This document shows, one piece after another, positions 1 to 12,077 of a stretch of DNA of 64,000 bases. Position numbers and translations under genes: made by a program. Source of the stretch: Pratylenchus scribneri (Eukaryota > Nematoda > Chromadorea > Rhabditida > Pratylenchidae); the NCBI GenBank assembly GCA_030063045.1, contig JAQSEB010000008.1, positions 1,488,001 through 1,552,000 of the forward strand. Direction: 5' to 3'. Each line of letters opens with the position of its first letter. Position 1 is the first letter of the stretch. The notes below the pieces were generated by a model. The model was not told the origin of the DNA, ran no database searches, and saw only the letters and a list, made by a program, of their open reading frames with translations.

Positions 1-118
1 ACTTTTAATGAACAAACCCATAATTTTATGAAATTTAGTTTGTGAGGGCAAAAAATTGGTTCATGACAAACAAATCGGTTTTTACGAATATACATTATAA
101 ATATTCAATCTTTTACAG

Positions 119-896
119 TTCAAAATTGGCGAATATGATGCCGATTTATACCACATCAAAGGATTACGATTGATCACCAGGAAACGGTATCAATAATTTT
201 AAACAATATGAATTAATTAATCAATTAAAGGAGGGAACATTTGACAAAAGAGGATCTCAAACGAAACAAGGCTATGCAACAAGCATTCACAGATGGAAAT
301 ATTGCAGCAATGCCGGCTGATGATGAAAAGGCAATAACATATTTGAATCATATAATACTAATTTATTAAATTTTAGCATCGCAAAAGTTTGCCGCCCCCT
401 TCAAGACCAAAACTGACTTGGGGTCAATATTTGCGTTTACCTGATGGACCATTGGCGCATTTGGGCCGAGTAAAGCAAGAGAAGACGAATGTCCAGGAAG
501 TGAAAGGCATGCTTTCCTTGGTAAGTTAATTCTTCAAGAATAATTCATTTTATTTTTTATTTATTTAGTGTCGAGATTTTCCTCTAACAATTGACAATAT
601 TATGGAAATACTTCAAGTTCTTGAACCGGTGATGCCAAAGATCAAAAAGTTTCGAAGCTTTTGTACATCTGGTAAAATGCCGCCGGGCTTTCCAATTCAA
701 CTAGGTTTTTATACAAATTAATTTATTAAATAATGAATAAATTTTTTGAACAGAAATTCCAGTCTTCACTTCATTGTCGATGAAAGTCGCTTTTCCACAT
801 TTCCATTGGCGCAACCCAGACGAGTCATTTCTGCCAGAAATGTTCACTATCCCAGAACATTACCGAGAAGATCCAAAGCATTTTCGAAATATGTGA
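119..896 (+). CDS. Ankyrin repeat domain protein 13C homologue (3' part)
   Basis: This is the 3' end of a gene that begins left of the window; the first visible exon opens after TTTTACAG at 118. The spliced product reads through GLRLITRKR, then EHLTKEDLKRNKA, a segment with PRPKLTWGQYL, and ends with KMPPGFPIQLEIPVF and FTIPEHYREDPKHFRNM before the stop at 894-896. That order and the PPGFP(I/V)(Q/K)xxIPVF signature are those of the ANKRD13 C-terminal domain, closest to ANKRD13C, an ER-associated protein known to help GPCR biogenesis. The ankyrin repeats themselves would lie upstream and are not seen. One intron (331-376) must use a GC donor (AAG|GCAATA), because no GT exists in that stretch and read-through hits a stop. 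The family call is firm; the C subtype is judged from the IPVF...FTIPxxYxEDPxxF ending. Confidence 0.85.
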
Positions 897-1165
897 AGTA
901 CAGCAGAGAACGGGTTGATAAATCATAAGAAGAAGAAGAATTGCTCAATTAACACAAAATTCCATACATAATAAATAATTGCACTTATTTTAATATTATA
1001 TGAATAAATCGTATAAAAAGATAGATAATATTCTCCAAATGATTTTTCATTTATATTCAACAGTTTAAAATGCTGTTATTATTTTTGATTTTAAATTTAA
1101 TTTATGATTTTTATCCCCAAATGAAAGTTATCAATCTCCAGTATTATTTATTTATTTTGCTGATT

Positions 1166-2170
1166 ATGTCGGATTCAGATTCAAGCGATCCAGAGGGAGA
1201 AGTTTTTCAGGTAATAAATTAATTAATTTCAATTCTTATTAAAATAATGATTGATTTTAAGGTTGAGAAGATTTTGAAGAAACGAGTCGTGAAAGGAAAA
1301 GTGGAATATTTCATCAAATGGAAGAATTATGACAAGCCGGAAGACAATACATGGTATCGATTGATGATAAAATAAAATTTAAAATTATTATTTTAGGGAA
1401 CCTGAAGAGAATTGCGGTATGGAATTAATCGATTAAAATGATTGAATTGCATTAATTTAATATATTTGTGCAGATTGCCCCGATTTGATCAAAGAATTCG
1501 AGGAAAATGAGAAGGAGAAAAAGTCGAAGAAAAGCTCGAGGAAATCCACTTCAAAGGAACCAACCAAAGCAAAGAAGATAATCAAAGCTGAAGTGAGTTA
1601 TCGAATTTTTACCTGACTAAATTAATTTTTTTCAGAGTATTGATCGCTCAACAAAGGAACGTTCCAAAGATCGAAGTTCCAAAGACCGCAGTAGTATGCA
1701 CAAGGTTTGTCAATAAAAACATATTAATGACGGACCAAATATTAATTTAAGAGTGCTCCTCGCAGCAAGGAATTTTTGCTTTCTACTGACAGCGATGAAA
1801 CGGAACCGGAAGAAAAAGAGGAAAAGAAAGCAGCACCAGCAATTGAGGGAAACGGGGCGCAATTTCTTGGTTCTAATCTTTTATTTAATTTCATCTTAAA
1901 ATATTCTTCAGAAAATCCATACGAAGGGAAAGTCTACAAATTCCAGCAGGGCAAAAAGATTGAGCAAATTTTGGGTGTCAAGAAGGGAGCGAAGGATGGA
2001 ACTGTCTTGGCATTGGTGCGTTATGATGACATTGACTATGAGCTTATGCCAACATCCATTCTGGTTGAGGGAAATGCAGCAGCAAAGGTACAAAAATTTA
2101 AATTAATTTTTGATTAAATAATCAATTTTAGCTTGTCGAATTTTACGAAAAGCATCTTCGTTTCTTCTGA
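1166..2170 (+). CDS. Heterochromatin protein 1 (chromodomain + chromoshadow domain)
   Basis: Eight exons (1166-1210, 1262-1353, 1397-1416, 1474-1592, 1636-1704, 1752-1869, 1912-2087, 2132-2170) join in frame to 225 residues. The N-terminal chromodomain (about residues 15-60) shows [20 protein letters not shown], the aromatic cage W, and DNTWEPEENC. A long Lys/Ser/Glu-rich hinge follows ([27 protein letters not shown]). The C-terminal chromoshadow domain begins near [20 protein letters not shown] and ends [11 protein letters not shown], typical of HP1. HP1 proteins bind methylated H3K9 through the chromodomain and dimerise through the chromoshadow domain to form silent chromatin; C. elegans has two, hpl-1 and hpl-2. 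Which paralogue this is cannot be told. The intron at 1870-1911 has a weak donor (G|GTTCTA), but the frame requires it. Confidence 0.93.
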
Positions 2171-2435
2171 CCGACTGACTGAAGGAATTGGATTTGCCAT
2201 TAATCTCATTTATTGAACTGATGAGAAGACAATCAATCAATTATATAATCTTTTATTTTTCAATTTTTATTTTAATTTGTTTTGACACTTGATTTTATAC
2301 ATTTCCATTTTTGATTGATAAATTTTGTTTGATAATTTATTTATTATAATTACCTATTTATTATTATGTTTTGTAATTCATAATTATTATTTTTATAATT
2401 GATTGATCATATCATAATCATGTATTATTAATAAT

Positions 2436-2441
2436 TTTCAG
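2436..2441 (+). promoter_or_regulatory. Likely trans-splice acceptor ahead of the gene at 2450
   Basis: TTTTCAG ends at 2441, nine bases before the start codon at 2450, with no upstream exon in frame. The previous gene stops at 2170, so the intercistronic gap is about 270 nt. This fits a spliced-leader acceptor of a downstream operon gene. It is inferred from sequence only. Confidence 0.5.
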
Positions 2442-2449
2442 TTAATCAA

Positions 2450-3349
2450 ATGAACAAAGATAATGATCTACGAGCAAAGCTGCAAGCGAGGCATCAACAA
2501 AATTTGCCGAAAGGAAAGCGCCCCGCAGCCATAGTTAGTTCATTTTTTAAAATAAAAATCATTATGATTAATAAATGTTAGTTAAATTGATAATTATTTA
2601 CTCAAAAATTACTAAATTTGGCAAAAATAATCCATGAAATTTAGGCGGCAGGAACAGCGGTTGCTCCAGTGAAACGGCAAAAATTGGATCAAATTCATCA
2701 GCGAAAAACTTTATCTCAACCAACTTCGACTCATACTCAAGGAACATCAAGTACAACGACACAAAATCAGCAAACAATTCATCTTCCAAATCTATTTCCG
2801 GCCAAGAAAATTGTGAAACAAACAAAACCACTCGCGAATTTGCCGACCGACGCGACCAGAAAAGAACATTTGTCAGAAAGTAAATTTAAATAAAATAAAA
2901 TCGATAATAATGTAAATTTTAGAGCCCCAACAATCATCAAAAAATGATCAAATTCAAATGCAAATTCAAAAGGAATTAAAATTATTGAATGAATCTCCAA
3001 TCCAATCCGAAGTGCCTCCCGCCGAATTCAATCAAGTTTGCTGAATTGTAATTTAATGATTTTATAAATATTATAGGAATACTTCTCCAACTTGTCACTC
3101 CCAAAAGCCATAGAAATGCTTCAAACTTTTGGGCACAATCCATTGAATTATTCCAAAATGATTGAATTTATGGTCGAGAAAAAATATCAAATCGAAAAGG
3201 ACACATTACTGAAGATAATGCCATTTTTACGATCTTATCAATTGATTGGAGCAACTTATGTGGAAAAGGTAATTTATCCAAGCAATATTTAAAACTTTTT
3301 TAATTTTTAGTTTCTTTCATATTATCGTGGACAATTATGCGAACTTTGA
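2450..3349 (+). CDS. Unrecognised protein, low-complexity N-terminus and helical C-terminus
   Basis: I do not recognise this family. Exons begin at 2450, 2645, 2922, 3078 and 3311 and join in frame. The first 30 residues are charged (MNKDNDLRAKLQARHQQNLP, then KGKRPAA). A basic/Gln/Thr/Ser-rich region follows (VKRQKLDQIHQRK, a stretch of ST and TQ), which looks disordered and may hold a nuclear localisation signal (KRQK). The last 80 residues look folded and helical, with LPKAIEMLQTFGHNPLNYSK, MIEFMVEKKYQIEKDTLLK, and the ending FLSYYRGQLCEL. It lies on the same strand just after the HP1 gene, with an acceptor-like TTTTCAG before the start, so co-transcription in an operon is possible. The basic disordered part would suit a nuclear protein, but no function can be given. 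Confidence 0.7.
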
Positions 3350-3779
3350 TCAATCATTTAAGATTAAAAGTGAACAATTCTGAAGAGAATATCATCCTGT
3401 GCTAAATTTAAATATGCTGTTGTGTTATAATCCAATTATTCTTTGCTTTATTTATTTTTATTTGATATTTATATTTGATAAAGTTATTTTATATGAACAA
3501 TTTATTTTTAATTTTATTTTGGATTCAAATCCTTTTGTTTATTGCTCATTTTTTTTATGAATACCGAAGATTTGATTAATGATTAAATATCGAATTTGAA
3601 CAATTAGCTTATACTATACTAGTTATAATTCTATTCATAACAAGAATTTTCTAGTCTATTCTTGTTAAATGTTTTTTAGTTTAAAAAATATAAAATTTCA
3701 AAGACCATCGACATATTCACTACATATCCTATCACCTATCCATAATCCTCTATATTAAATGGCTTTCTAGATAATAAAT

Positions 3780-6700
3780 ATGGAATCCACAAATGGTAAT
3801 TTGCCTAATAAACACGGGACCTTCTTCCGGACACATGACATTAAAACGCACGAGGAATGTACAAAAAATGTAAATTATACAATTGAAATTAAATCGTGTA
3901 AAATTGTCAATTTAGGCTATAATAAAAACATTGAAAATGTTGGACCAGGAAATTTCAGACGATTCCACATTTGAATTTGCAATGAGCGATGGAATTGACA
4001 TGTTTGTTTTTAGTTTATTTATCCTAAAAATAAACCAATTTTCTAGATTGGCAAATATTTGGCGCAAAAGGGACGTCAATTCGGAGATAGCATTCCAAGG
4101 TCTTCTTTCATCCTTGGAATATTGTCTGCAGCATTGCTTTGAAAGTGTGGATTATTTCGAGAATTTTGTCACAATTTTGGGCTATAATACGGTTCAATTT
4201 TGGAAATCCGCCGTTCCATATATTTATGTAATATTATATAATTCATTATTAGTTAATTAAATTTATTTAGGAATCGGATATGGCTCATGGCACAAAATAT
4301 CGAGATGCATTGCTTTTCAGTTTGACCTTACACGATGTGAACACCGGGAGAAACAAATTAAAGTATTAATAAAAATTAAATTAAAATATCCTAAATTATA
4401 CTTTTCAGAGAATTTTATGCAGCAGTTCCGGGCATTAGGAAATCACTGCTTGGATCACACGCAAAAAGATTCAGGTTTTCTACAACACTTATTTTTCGTA
4501 ATTATTAAAATTCAGTGAGCAATTTCATCATCTACAACAACGACGGACTCATTCTGCAGCATCTTCTTTGCATGCATCTTCCAATTCGCTGTCTATTCCT
4601 GAACAACCATCCATGGATAGCAATACACTTTCTCCGGCAAATCAAAGTAACGCGCCAGTGACATTTTCCCTTGATGCTGAATGTGAAGATGCTCCCGAAT
4701 CAACATTTGGTATTGAATAAATTTAACGTCCCTAATTAGCGAATATTTTTGTTAAGAAATTCGACGTGAAAAAAGGATGTCAATTGGAGCATCTTCAAAT
4801 ACATCCGAATCGCATCATTCTGGTTTGGAAGGAACGGAAGCAATTCCCACCGGTGGATTGGTGAATATTCAACATTTCCAGGCAATTTTTATTTAACTTT
4901 TTATTAAATAAATTTATTATTTTTTTTAGCAAAGAGTTATAAATGTTTCAAATGCGCCACCCGTTTGTTTTTATAAAAATTTTAAAATTATTTAAAAATA
5001 TAATTAAGGTGGCACTAAAGCAATCTGAATCAGGCGAATGGGAAATTAAACAGGTATCATTTTTATAAGAAATGCCAATTAATCAATTCATCATTATTAT
5101 AGGGCTCTGGTGGATTAGTTTCATGTGTCGACCCGGTCATGTCAGTTAATCCGGAAAATATGTGGTTGGCAAATTTAGGCATGAATATTGATAAGGTTTC
5201 AATTTTAGGAAATTTATTTAAACAATTAAACCGTTTTCAGTCAAAATTTACCTCAACCGAATATATTGAGAAGATTGATCCATGCATGGATAAAATTGAC
5301 CAAGCTTATATTTCCGCACCAACCACCAATACTTTGGGCCTTCCATTAATGAAGCAAGCATTGGCTGATGTTCTTTTTCATGTTATTGGTTTGTTTTTTA
5401 ATGGTTAAAATAATATATAAAATATTCCAGCCGATGATGAATTAAAAGAGGAGAATGAATCGGCCGATAAAAGACAAATCCGTGAAGAGATGTCTTTGCT
5501 CGGAGTCCTAAACAATTACAACAGAGGAAATTACAAATTAAATCCGGTAAAAATTAAATTAATAAAGAAAATAAATAATAAAATTTAAAGGTAATAGTCC
5601 AGGAGCAAGATTATCAAGTCTATTATGGTGGAATTAGCAATGGATTGTTGTGGCCAGCATTGCATAATTTGGCGGAATATATTATTCCGGAATATGACAA
5701 CCAAAAAATTCTAAAAGAACATTGGTTTTCATATGTCCGAGTAAATTATCAATTTGCAATCGGTAAAAAATTAATGATAGCTTTTTAAATCATTATTTTT
5801 TATAGATGCCGTGAGAAACAGCCGGCCGCAGGATTTTATCTGGATTCATGGTTGTTTCCCAATTCATATTTCTAATATTTTTATTCAGATTACCATTTAA
5901 TGCTGACTGGAATGATTATGCAAAGTCTTGACCGGAACCTCGAAATTGGTATTAATTCCAAATCAAATTATTTTTCATTTTGTTTTTAAGGTTTTTTCCT
6001 GCATATTCCATTCCAACCGCCCGATGACTTTTTCACAAAATACAAAATTGTTGCTTTTCCAATTTTGCGTGGACTTCTTCGATTCACAAAATGTGGCTTT
6101 CAAACTCATCGCGACCGGGCCAAATTCATTGAATTAATTCAAACACATTTGGTTTGATTTTATTCATCAACAATTAAATTCAAAGCCATTTCATTTCAGC
6201 CAACAGCAAAAATAAAAAATGAAGAAAAGCTCGACGTCATAGTGATAACCTACCAAGGTGAATTTTTTAAAAAATGGAATTAAAAAACAATAATTTCAGG
6301 CTGGAGCTGTTCTTTGGGCGTTTTTCCTGTAAGCATCAAAAATGAGGTGAATTTCCATTTCAATTCAAATTATATAAATAAATATTAATTTAGGATTTTC
6401 TTCGAGTTGCAAAGGATGCTGGAGTGATCAAACGAGCAGAGAATATAAGAAAACAGGTTTAGGTTGAATTCTGCTAACATTTTTATATTTATTTTTTAAG
6501 ATATTTGGCGAAAATATTCCCAGTGATGCCTGCTTTTTCTTCTCCGTTGAACGATTCGATTACACAAAGGGAATTCGAGAGAAATTGATTGCATATAAAC
6601 GCTATCTTGAAAAATATCCGGAACGACGGGGAAAAGATGTACTCTTTCAAATTGCCGTAACAAATCGACGAAGTGTTGACACTTATCGAGTTTATCAGGT

Positions 6701-9700
6701 ATTTTTAATTAATTTTATTTGAATAAACAATTTATTTAATAGGATGAATGCACGGATTTGGCTGATTCAATTAATCGTCAATTCCAAGATGAAGAAAAAT
6801 ATCCGGGATGGAAGCCAATTTTATTCCAAACTAACGGATTAGCTCGTACCGAATTGGTGGCTCATTATTTGGCAATGGATGTGGGGGTGGTTACACCGAA
6901 AAAGGATGGAATGAATTTGGTATAATAAACATTAAAATTTATATGAGAAAATTATTGATTTCCAGGTGGCAAAAGAGATGCTTTTATGTAATTCATCAGC
7001 TGGTCTTATCCTTTCGACAGGTTTGAATTCTAGTATATTAATAAAAATAGGTGAGAGAATCCGTTTGGTACCCTTTTAAGGATATTTTAGATGGTCACGG
7101 AATTTTTAGCGAGAATTTATCTTATATTGATTTTTGATTTCCTTTAACCTCTTCACTCCTAAAGGCCATAAAATCGGAATATTTTTTTAGTGAACATCCC
7201 TTTAAAGTGAATGTTCATTGAAACTAATGTTTTTATTTTTTCTGACCAAAATGAAAGGAAGGAAACAGCCAGCGATCGCCACTCTGCCCAATCAACAAGG
7301 GAAAGAGAAAAGAAAAAATAGAAAAGAGAATGTTAAGCGCTCCTTTCGATATTAAATTATTTTCTTTTCAATAAACATTCCACCAATTTTTTCAAATCCT
7401 ATATTCACTAAAAAAATATTCCGATTGTATAATACTTGTAAAAAATGGGTCGTGTAACCAAATTGGCGCATTGGTATGTCGCTCACTTTAGTTTTTGGGG
7501 AAATGAAAAAAGGATAAAAGTTCGATTCCCATTGGCGGCAAGTCATTTTACTATACCCTGCTCAAATTTAAGAATCGCCCGGGGAAGCGATCGGCACCCA
7601 TAAAATGAGTTAATCCCTAGCCCTGAGGGGGAGAAACCGGTGGCGGTAACCACCATTAAGGAAAAAAGACCATCACCGGTGAAATGAGTTAATCCTCAGC
7701 CTTAGGGCAAAGTCCAGCAGAGCACCGATTAACCAGCGTTGAGTGGAAAAGAACATCACCGGTGAAATGAGTTAATCCCCTAGCCTGAGGGTAAAACCAG
7801 CACCCATAAAATAGTGTTAATCAAAACCAACACCCATAAAATTAGTTAATATCAGCCCTGAGGGAAAAGAGCATCACCGATAAAAAGAGTTAATCCCCCA
7901 AGCCTTGAGAGTAAGACTTTGGTAATTGAATATATAGGAGGTTTGGAGATCTTCTTCCCAACATGGTTTGGGGCAGAATTAATCAAAAACCATGGATTGC
8001 ATTGTTTTTTTTTTTTTAATAATTAATTAAAAATAATTTTCCAGGTGCTGGTTCCGAGATTCAATTCACAATGGCTGGTTTACATTCAGAAAAGGATCCA
8101 AATTATCATCGGGTATGAAATGCAATATTGAATGATATTATTTTATTTATTATTTAGGTGGATGACCTCTATGATGAAGAAAATTTTGCGGATGCATTTT
8201 ATCAAGCTTCTACAGAATTGAAAGAAAAAAGAGAAATTCATGGCAAAATATTGAATGATTTTATTATGGCCAATGATATTGAACGGTAAATAAGGGGAAA
8301 ATATTTCAGATTTGATTTAATGATTTCAAATTTAAGATGGAGTCAAACTTTCTTGGATCCAAGTTGGTCGCATTTGGTGATTCGACAAACAGAAATTCAA
8401 ACACTCGATGACTTTTTCAATTTGATGTTACGGACTCGGGATGTTCGTCGAGCAATTGTGGAACGAGTTCTAAAAGGAATTCCAATTCGGCCACATTTTT
8501 CAATTTCTTTACAAAATGCAAAAGAATCATTGGAATTGGCATGTTTGCCAGGAACTTTGAAAATAATCAAATTGAAGGCAGTTGCAGGTAAAAAAATTAA
8601 ACAAAATTTGCATATACATTTTTTTTAAAAGGTGGAGAAATTGTTAGCGAAAATGAAATGATTCAATTGGATATTAAAAATGAAATTGAAGAATTGGAAA
8701 AAGACTTGAAATTCTTGGAATTTATTCAAAGCGAGGACATTTACAATGTAAAATCCAATTTTTAATTAATATTCAATCTTCACTTTTTAGATTGAACAAT
8801 TCATTTCATCGCTTCAAATTTATCATCCAAAATCGGAAGATGATTTTCGAGATGAAGTGTCCGCTGTGGTTGATGTAATAAAATTTAAATCTATTAATCA
8901 TTCTACCAATGTATTTTCACAGTTATTCATTGATGCGGACCATTTCAATTATTTCTTCACTGACCGTGACGGGACACTAAAATCATACAGCTGTTCGTAT
9001 GCTGCTTCCATTCAACCTGCCTATTCTGGGGTAATCCAGGCTCAATTCGCCCGTCGCTGTGCTCAAACTTGTGCCATCGTCACAACTGTATATATTTTTT
9101 ATCATTTAATTTCTATTTTATTTTAATATATTTAGGCCCCAATGATGAGAGTTGGTATGTTTATTTTAATGAATGAATTCATGTTTTTCCAAAATAATAA
9201 TTATTAAAAGGAATTCTCGATGTACTCAGTCTTCCTGAAGGCTATTATTATATTGGCGCATCCGTTGGTCGAGAATGGTTTGTGGATCCAGCAAATAAAT
9301 TCAAGGTATTCATTGAATAAATTAAAATTCATTTCTGCTCAAATTAAAATTCATTTCTGCTCTTTTAAGGATCAATCAATCCCAGAAAATGATTTGGAAC
9401 GGCTGAATTATGTGTTCGATTCCATTTCGGATTTATTGGAAAATCCGGAATATAAAATATTCACATGGATTGGTTCTGGTCTACAAAAACATTTTGGACA
9501 TGTCACTTTGGCTCATCAGGATGCATTTGGTTAATTTAAAACAACAATTATTAATGGAATTGTTATTCAGGTACAATTTCAAAAGAATTGATGGAAAAAA
9601 TTGACAATAAAATTCGAGCAATTGTCGACGACATCGACCCAAACAAACAATTATTAGAAGTTAAGGTAATACTCCCAACCCAATTTAATTATATTCGAAT

Positions 9701-10251
9701 TTATTTAAAAAAAAAAGACAAGCGAAATGGACATCAAAATTTTTATTAAAACTGAATTCGGCGGAATTTTTGACAAAGGAAATGGAATTAATTTGTTGAT
9801 TAATCATTTGAAATGTGATATTACGGAAGGCACAATCCTCGTTTGTGGCGACTCCAATACGGATATTCCAATGCTTGAATATTGCCTCAAGCAGAATCCA
9901 AAGGTTTTTCAGAAGATTTTAAATAAATTATTAAATTAATTAAAGAATGTCTACACTGTTTGGGTGGCTCAAAATGAAGAATTAAGAGAACAAGTTGGAT
10001 TTTTAATATTAAATAAATTTATTAATTATTAAGGTGCGCGAAATTTGTGGTCAATATGGCAACGAGCATTATGTTTTCGTTTCTTGTCCGGAAGTTTTGC
10101 TTGGAGCAATGGCACAGGTGATTTGAATATTTTAAATTAAACATTTTTAAATATTTTCAAGGCCACAATCCGAGAAATTAGCATATCTCGTGGTCAAATT
10201 GCTCATAACCGGCATAATTCTTCAAACACACAATTAGAAGATGGCGAGTGA
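3780..10251 (+). CDS. tps: Trehalose-6-phosphate synthase, long nematode type with HAD phosphatase domain
   Basis: A large multi-exon gene. The start at 3780 follows TTTCTAG by 11 nt. The N-terminal region (LANIWRKRDVNSEIAFQGLL, FENFVTILGYNTVQFWKSAV) and the GSGGLVSCVDPVM segment are the nematode TPS pattern. The GT20 core follows: NGLLWPALHN, FIWIHDYHLMLTG, FFLHIPFQPPDDFF, FFSVERFDYTKGIREK, LAMDVGVVTPKKDGMNLVAKE. It makes trehalose-6-phosphate from UDP-glucose and glucose-6-phosphate in the cytosol. A C-terminal HAD-type domain has FFTDRDGTLKSY (DxDGT near 8963) and LVCGDSNTDIPML (near 9837), so its catalytic acidic residues look intact. The product is well over 1,000 residues, as in C. elegans TPS-1/2. 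The intron at 7021-8043 is about 1 kb, far longer than the others, and is full of repeats. The gene ends at TGA 10249-10251. Confidence 0.95.
7450..7545 (+). repeat. tRNA-derived SINE-like sequence in a tps intron
   Basis: An A-box-like TTGGCGCATTGGTATGTCG (about 7463-7481) and a B-box-like GTTCGATTCCC (about 7530-7540) are spaced as in a tRNA, but no acceptor stem closes. It lies inside the long tps intron. It shares the CATTGGTATGTCGCTC / CATCGGTATGTCACTC string with a second copy near 25,590, so I read it as a tRNA-derived SINE and not a working tRNA. Confidence 0.5.
7590..7915 (+). repeat. Degenerate tandem repeats in the long tps intron
   Basis: Six imperfect copies of a core like CATCACCGGTGAAATGAG followed by TTAATCCCTAGCCCTGAGGG start near 7594, 7670, 7753, 7800, 7828 and 7870. 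The spacing is about 80 nt where copies are full length. Two shorter copies carry CACCCATAAAAT instead. Nothing here reads as coding. Confidence 0.75.
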
Positions 10252-11460
10252 ATGAATAGTGGCATTTTACGCAAAAATCAAACCAACCATTATGCCTCAT
10301 ATTGAGAATAATATTCGATTCCACTTAAAATTATCCAGTACCACCTCTTCTTCCATAAATGCCAATAACTTCAAATTTATTTTTAAAGCTTGCCTTATGT
10401 TCATTAAATATCCCCTAATTCCCAACTATAATCTTGTCATTTTATTCTTTATTAATTGAATTGTAACCATCATTCTAATCAATCGACCATCTAAATTTTC
10501 CCTTTCTCAACCTATTCTATAAGAGACTAATTTGCTTCAGCTGCAGATGACCAGTATTATTTTTCTTGATTGGCTTTTATTATCAGACAGAATAAAGATA
10601 TTCTATTTACATTTACAATCGATGCTATTACTATTTTAATTGATTGTAATAAAAAATTCAAGAAAATATATTCGATAATAATTTATATGTGAAATTCATT
10701 AATTTACTTTTTTACTATTTTCGATGCTTATTAATTGGCATTTTTTGTACCTGTAGAACTACGCAAGCAGCATCAAACAAATGGATTTGATCGATGATGG
10801 GGAAGGCGGCTTAATCCCCACTACAATTTATTACATAAAATTTCCAAGGTAAGCCAGTCTTTCTTCATTTTTAATTTCCGCATCAACTCATATAAGGGAA
10901 ATAAGTATTTTATTCCACCAACAAATGATGTGCATTTGCATATAACAAAAATGCACTTGATGATATAAATAAATGACGAATTCTTGCTTATATTTGTGGC
11001 TATAATAGGCTTCAATTTTCGCAAGGATCTTTTTTTGTTTTCTCCAATTTCCAATTCCCCTTTTTGCTGCTAAATTCATATTATCAAATTTACTTTCGGG
11101 ATTACTTTTATTATGAATTGCAAATGAACTAAATCAAATGCGCATCTCCTCCCCAGGGGACAAATAAATCCCAAGTTAATTCGCTTAAAAACATCACTCA
11201 ACAAACCAATGGGAAAATAATGAGCTTGGAAACTTTGGCTTTCTATGACTAAAATGTTATCCCCGTTATTACACTGACTTGGAACATAAATTGCCCAGGG
11301 CTATATTTGTTTATTCCAAAATGTTTAATTTATACCCGCCAATTAATTCTATAGGAATTAGCGAATCTCTCCATTCTTTCTAAATAAAAGCTTCGAGCAT
11401 ATATCCTCCTTATATAATTTTTTCTATTTTAGTTAACGTTTAACGACTTCCAATTCTACA
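10252..11460. other. Intergenic stretch
   Basis: About 1.2 kb between tps and the neuropeptide gene. It is AT-rich and stops occur in all frames. The right end (about 11,400-11,460) holds the upstream region of the neuropeptide gene. I see no repeat or RNA gene. Confidence 0.6.
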
Positions 11461-11775
11461 ATGACTTCGTTCGGCTTTCATCTCATCATTTACTTCATTC
11501 TACTTTTATTGTTGAACAATGCGAGTGCATTTCGGATTAACAACGGAGAGAGGGATCAATTCCAATTACAACAAGAACAACCAAAATTGTCATTCATTCT
11601 GATAAAGCGTCGAACATCCCCTTGGCAGCAATTTGAGAAAAAGGTATTATTTATACTTATTAGATTGAATTTAATTTACTATTTTTAGGACATTCAACTA
11701 CCTTCCTTCAATTTGGATACACTTGCTGGCATCGGACTTGGAAAACGTTCCTTCTCTCCTTACTCAGCAGATTAA
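11461..11775 (+). CDS. Neuropeptide-like precursor with a -GLGKR amidation site
   Basis: Two exons (11461-11643, 11689-11775) give an 89-residue secreted precursor. Residues 1-23 form a clear signal peptide (FHLIIYFILLLLLNNASA). Dibasic sites occur at KRR (after SFILI), at FEKK, and at GLGKR. Cleavage after FEKK and at KR would release DIQLPSFNLDTLAGIGLG, whose Gly would become a C-terminal amide, leaving a short tail SFSPYSAD. The LDTLAGIGLGKR ending resembles the DTLGGMGLGKR type peptides of C. elegans nlp-5, but this rests on memory of that motif and only one copy is present here. It is a likely neuropeptide gene; the receptor and role are unknown. Confidence 0.75.
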
Positions 11776-12077
11776 AATTCAATGAAGAATTATACCCAAT
11801 GGCATTGTGAATGTGAAGGCTGAAACTTCGATCAACAAATTTTTCTCATTCCATGTTTCTATATTGTCCGTCCCGATGCGAAAATTTGTATATTTGCATG
11901 AAATGAATTTGCATAAAGATTTTTAAATATTTTTATTCCAAATTATTTTAAAAAGTTGCTTTCTCTTATTATTTTCTTTTACATTTAAATGGAATTAAAT
12001 TTTAAATCTTTAAATTCAATTTTAAAAAAATATAAAGAAAAACTTCGTGTTGAAAAATGGTAATTACACCTATCTTA

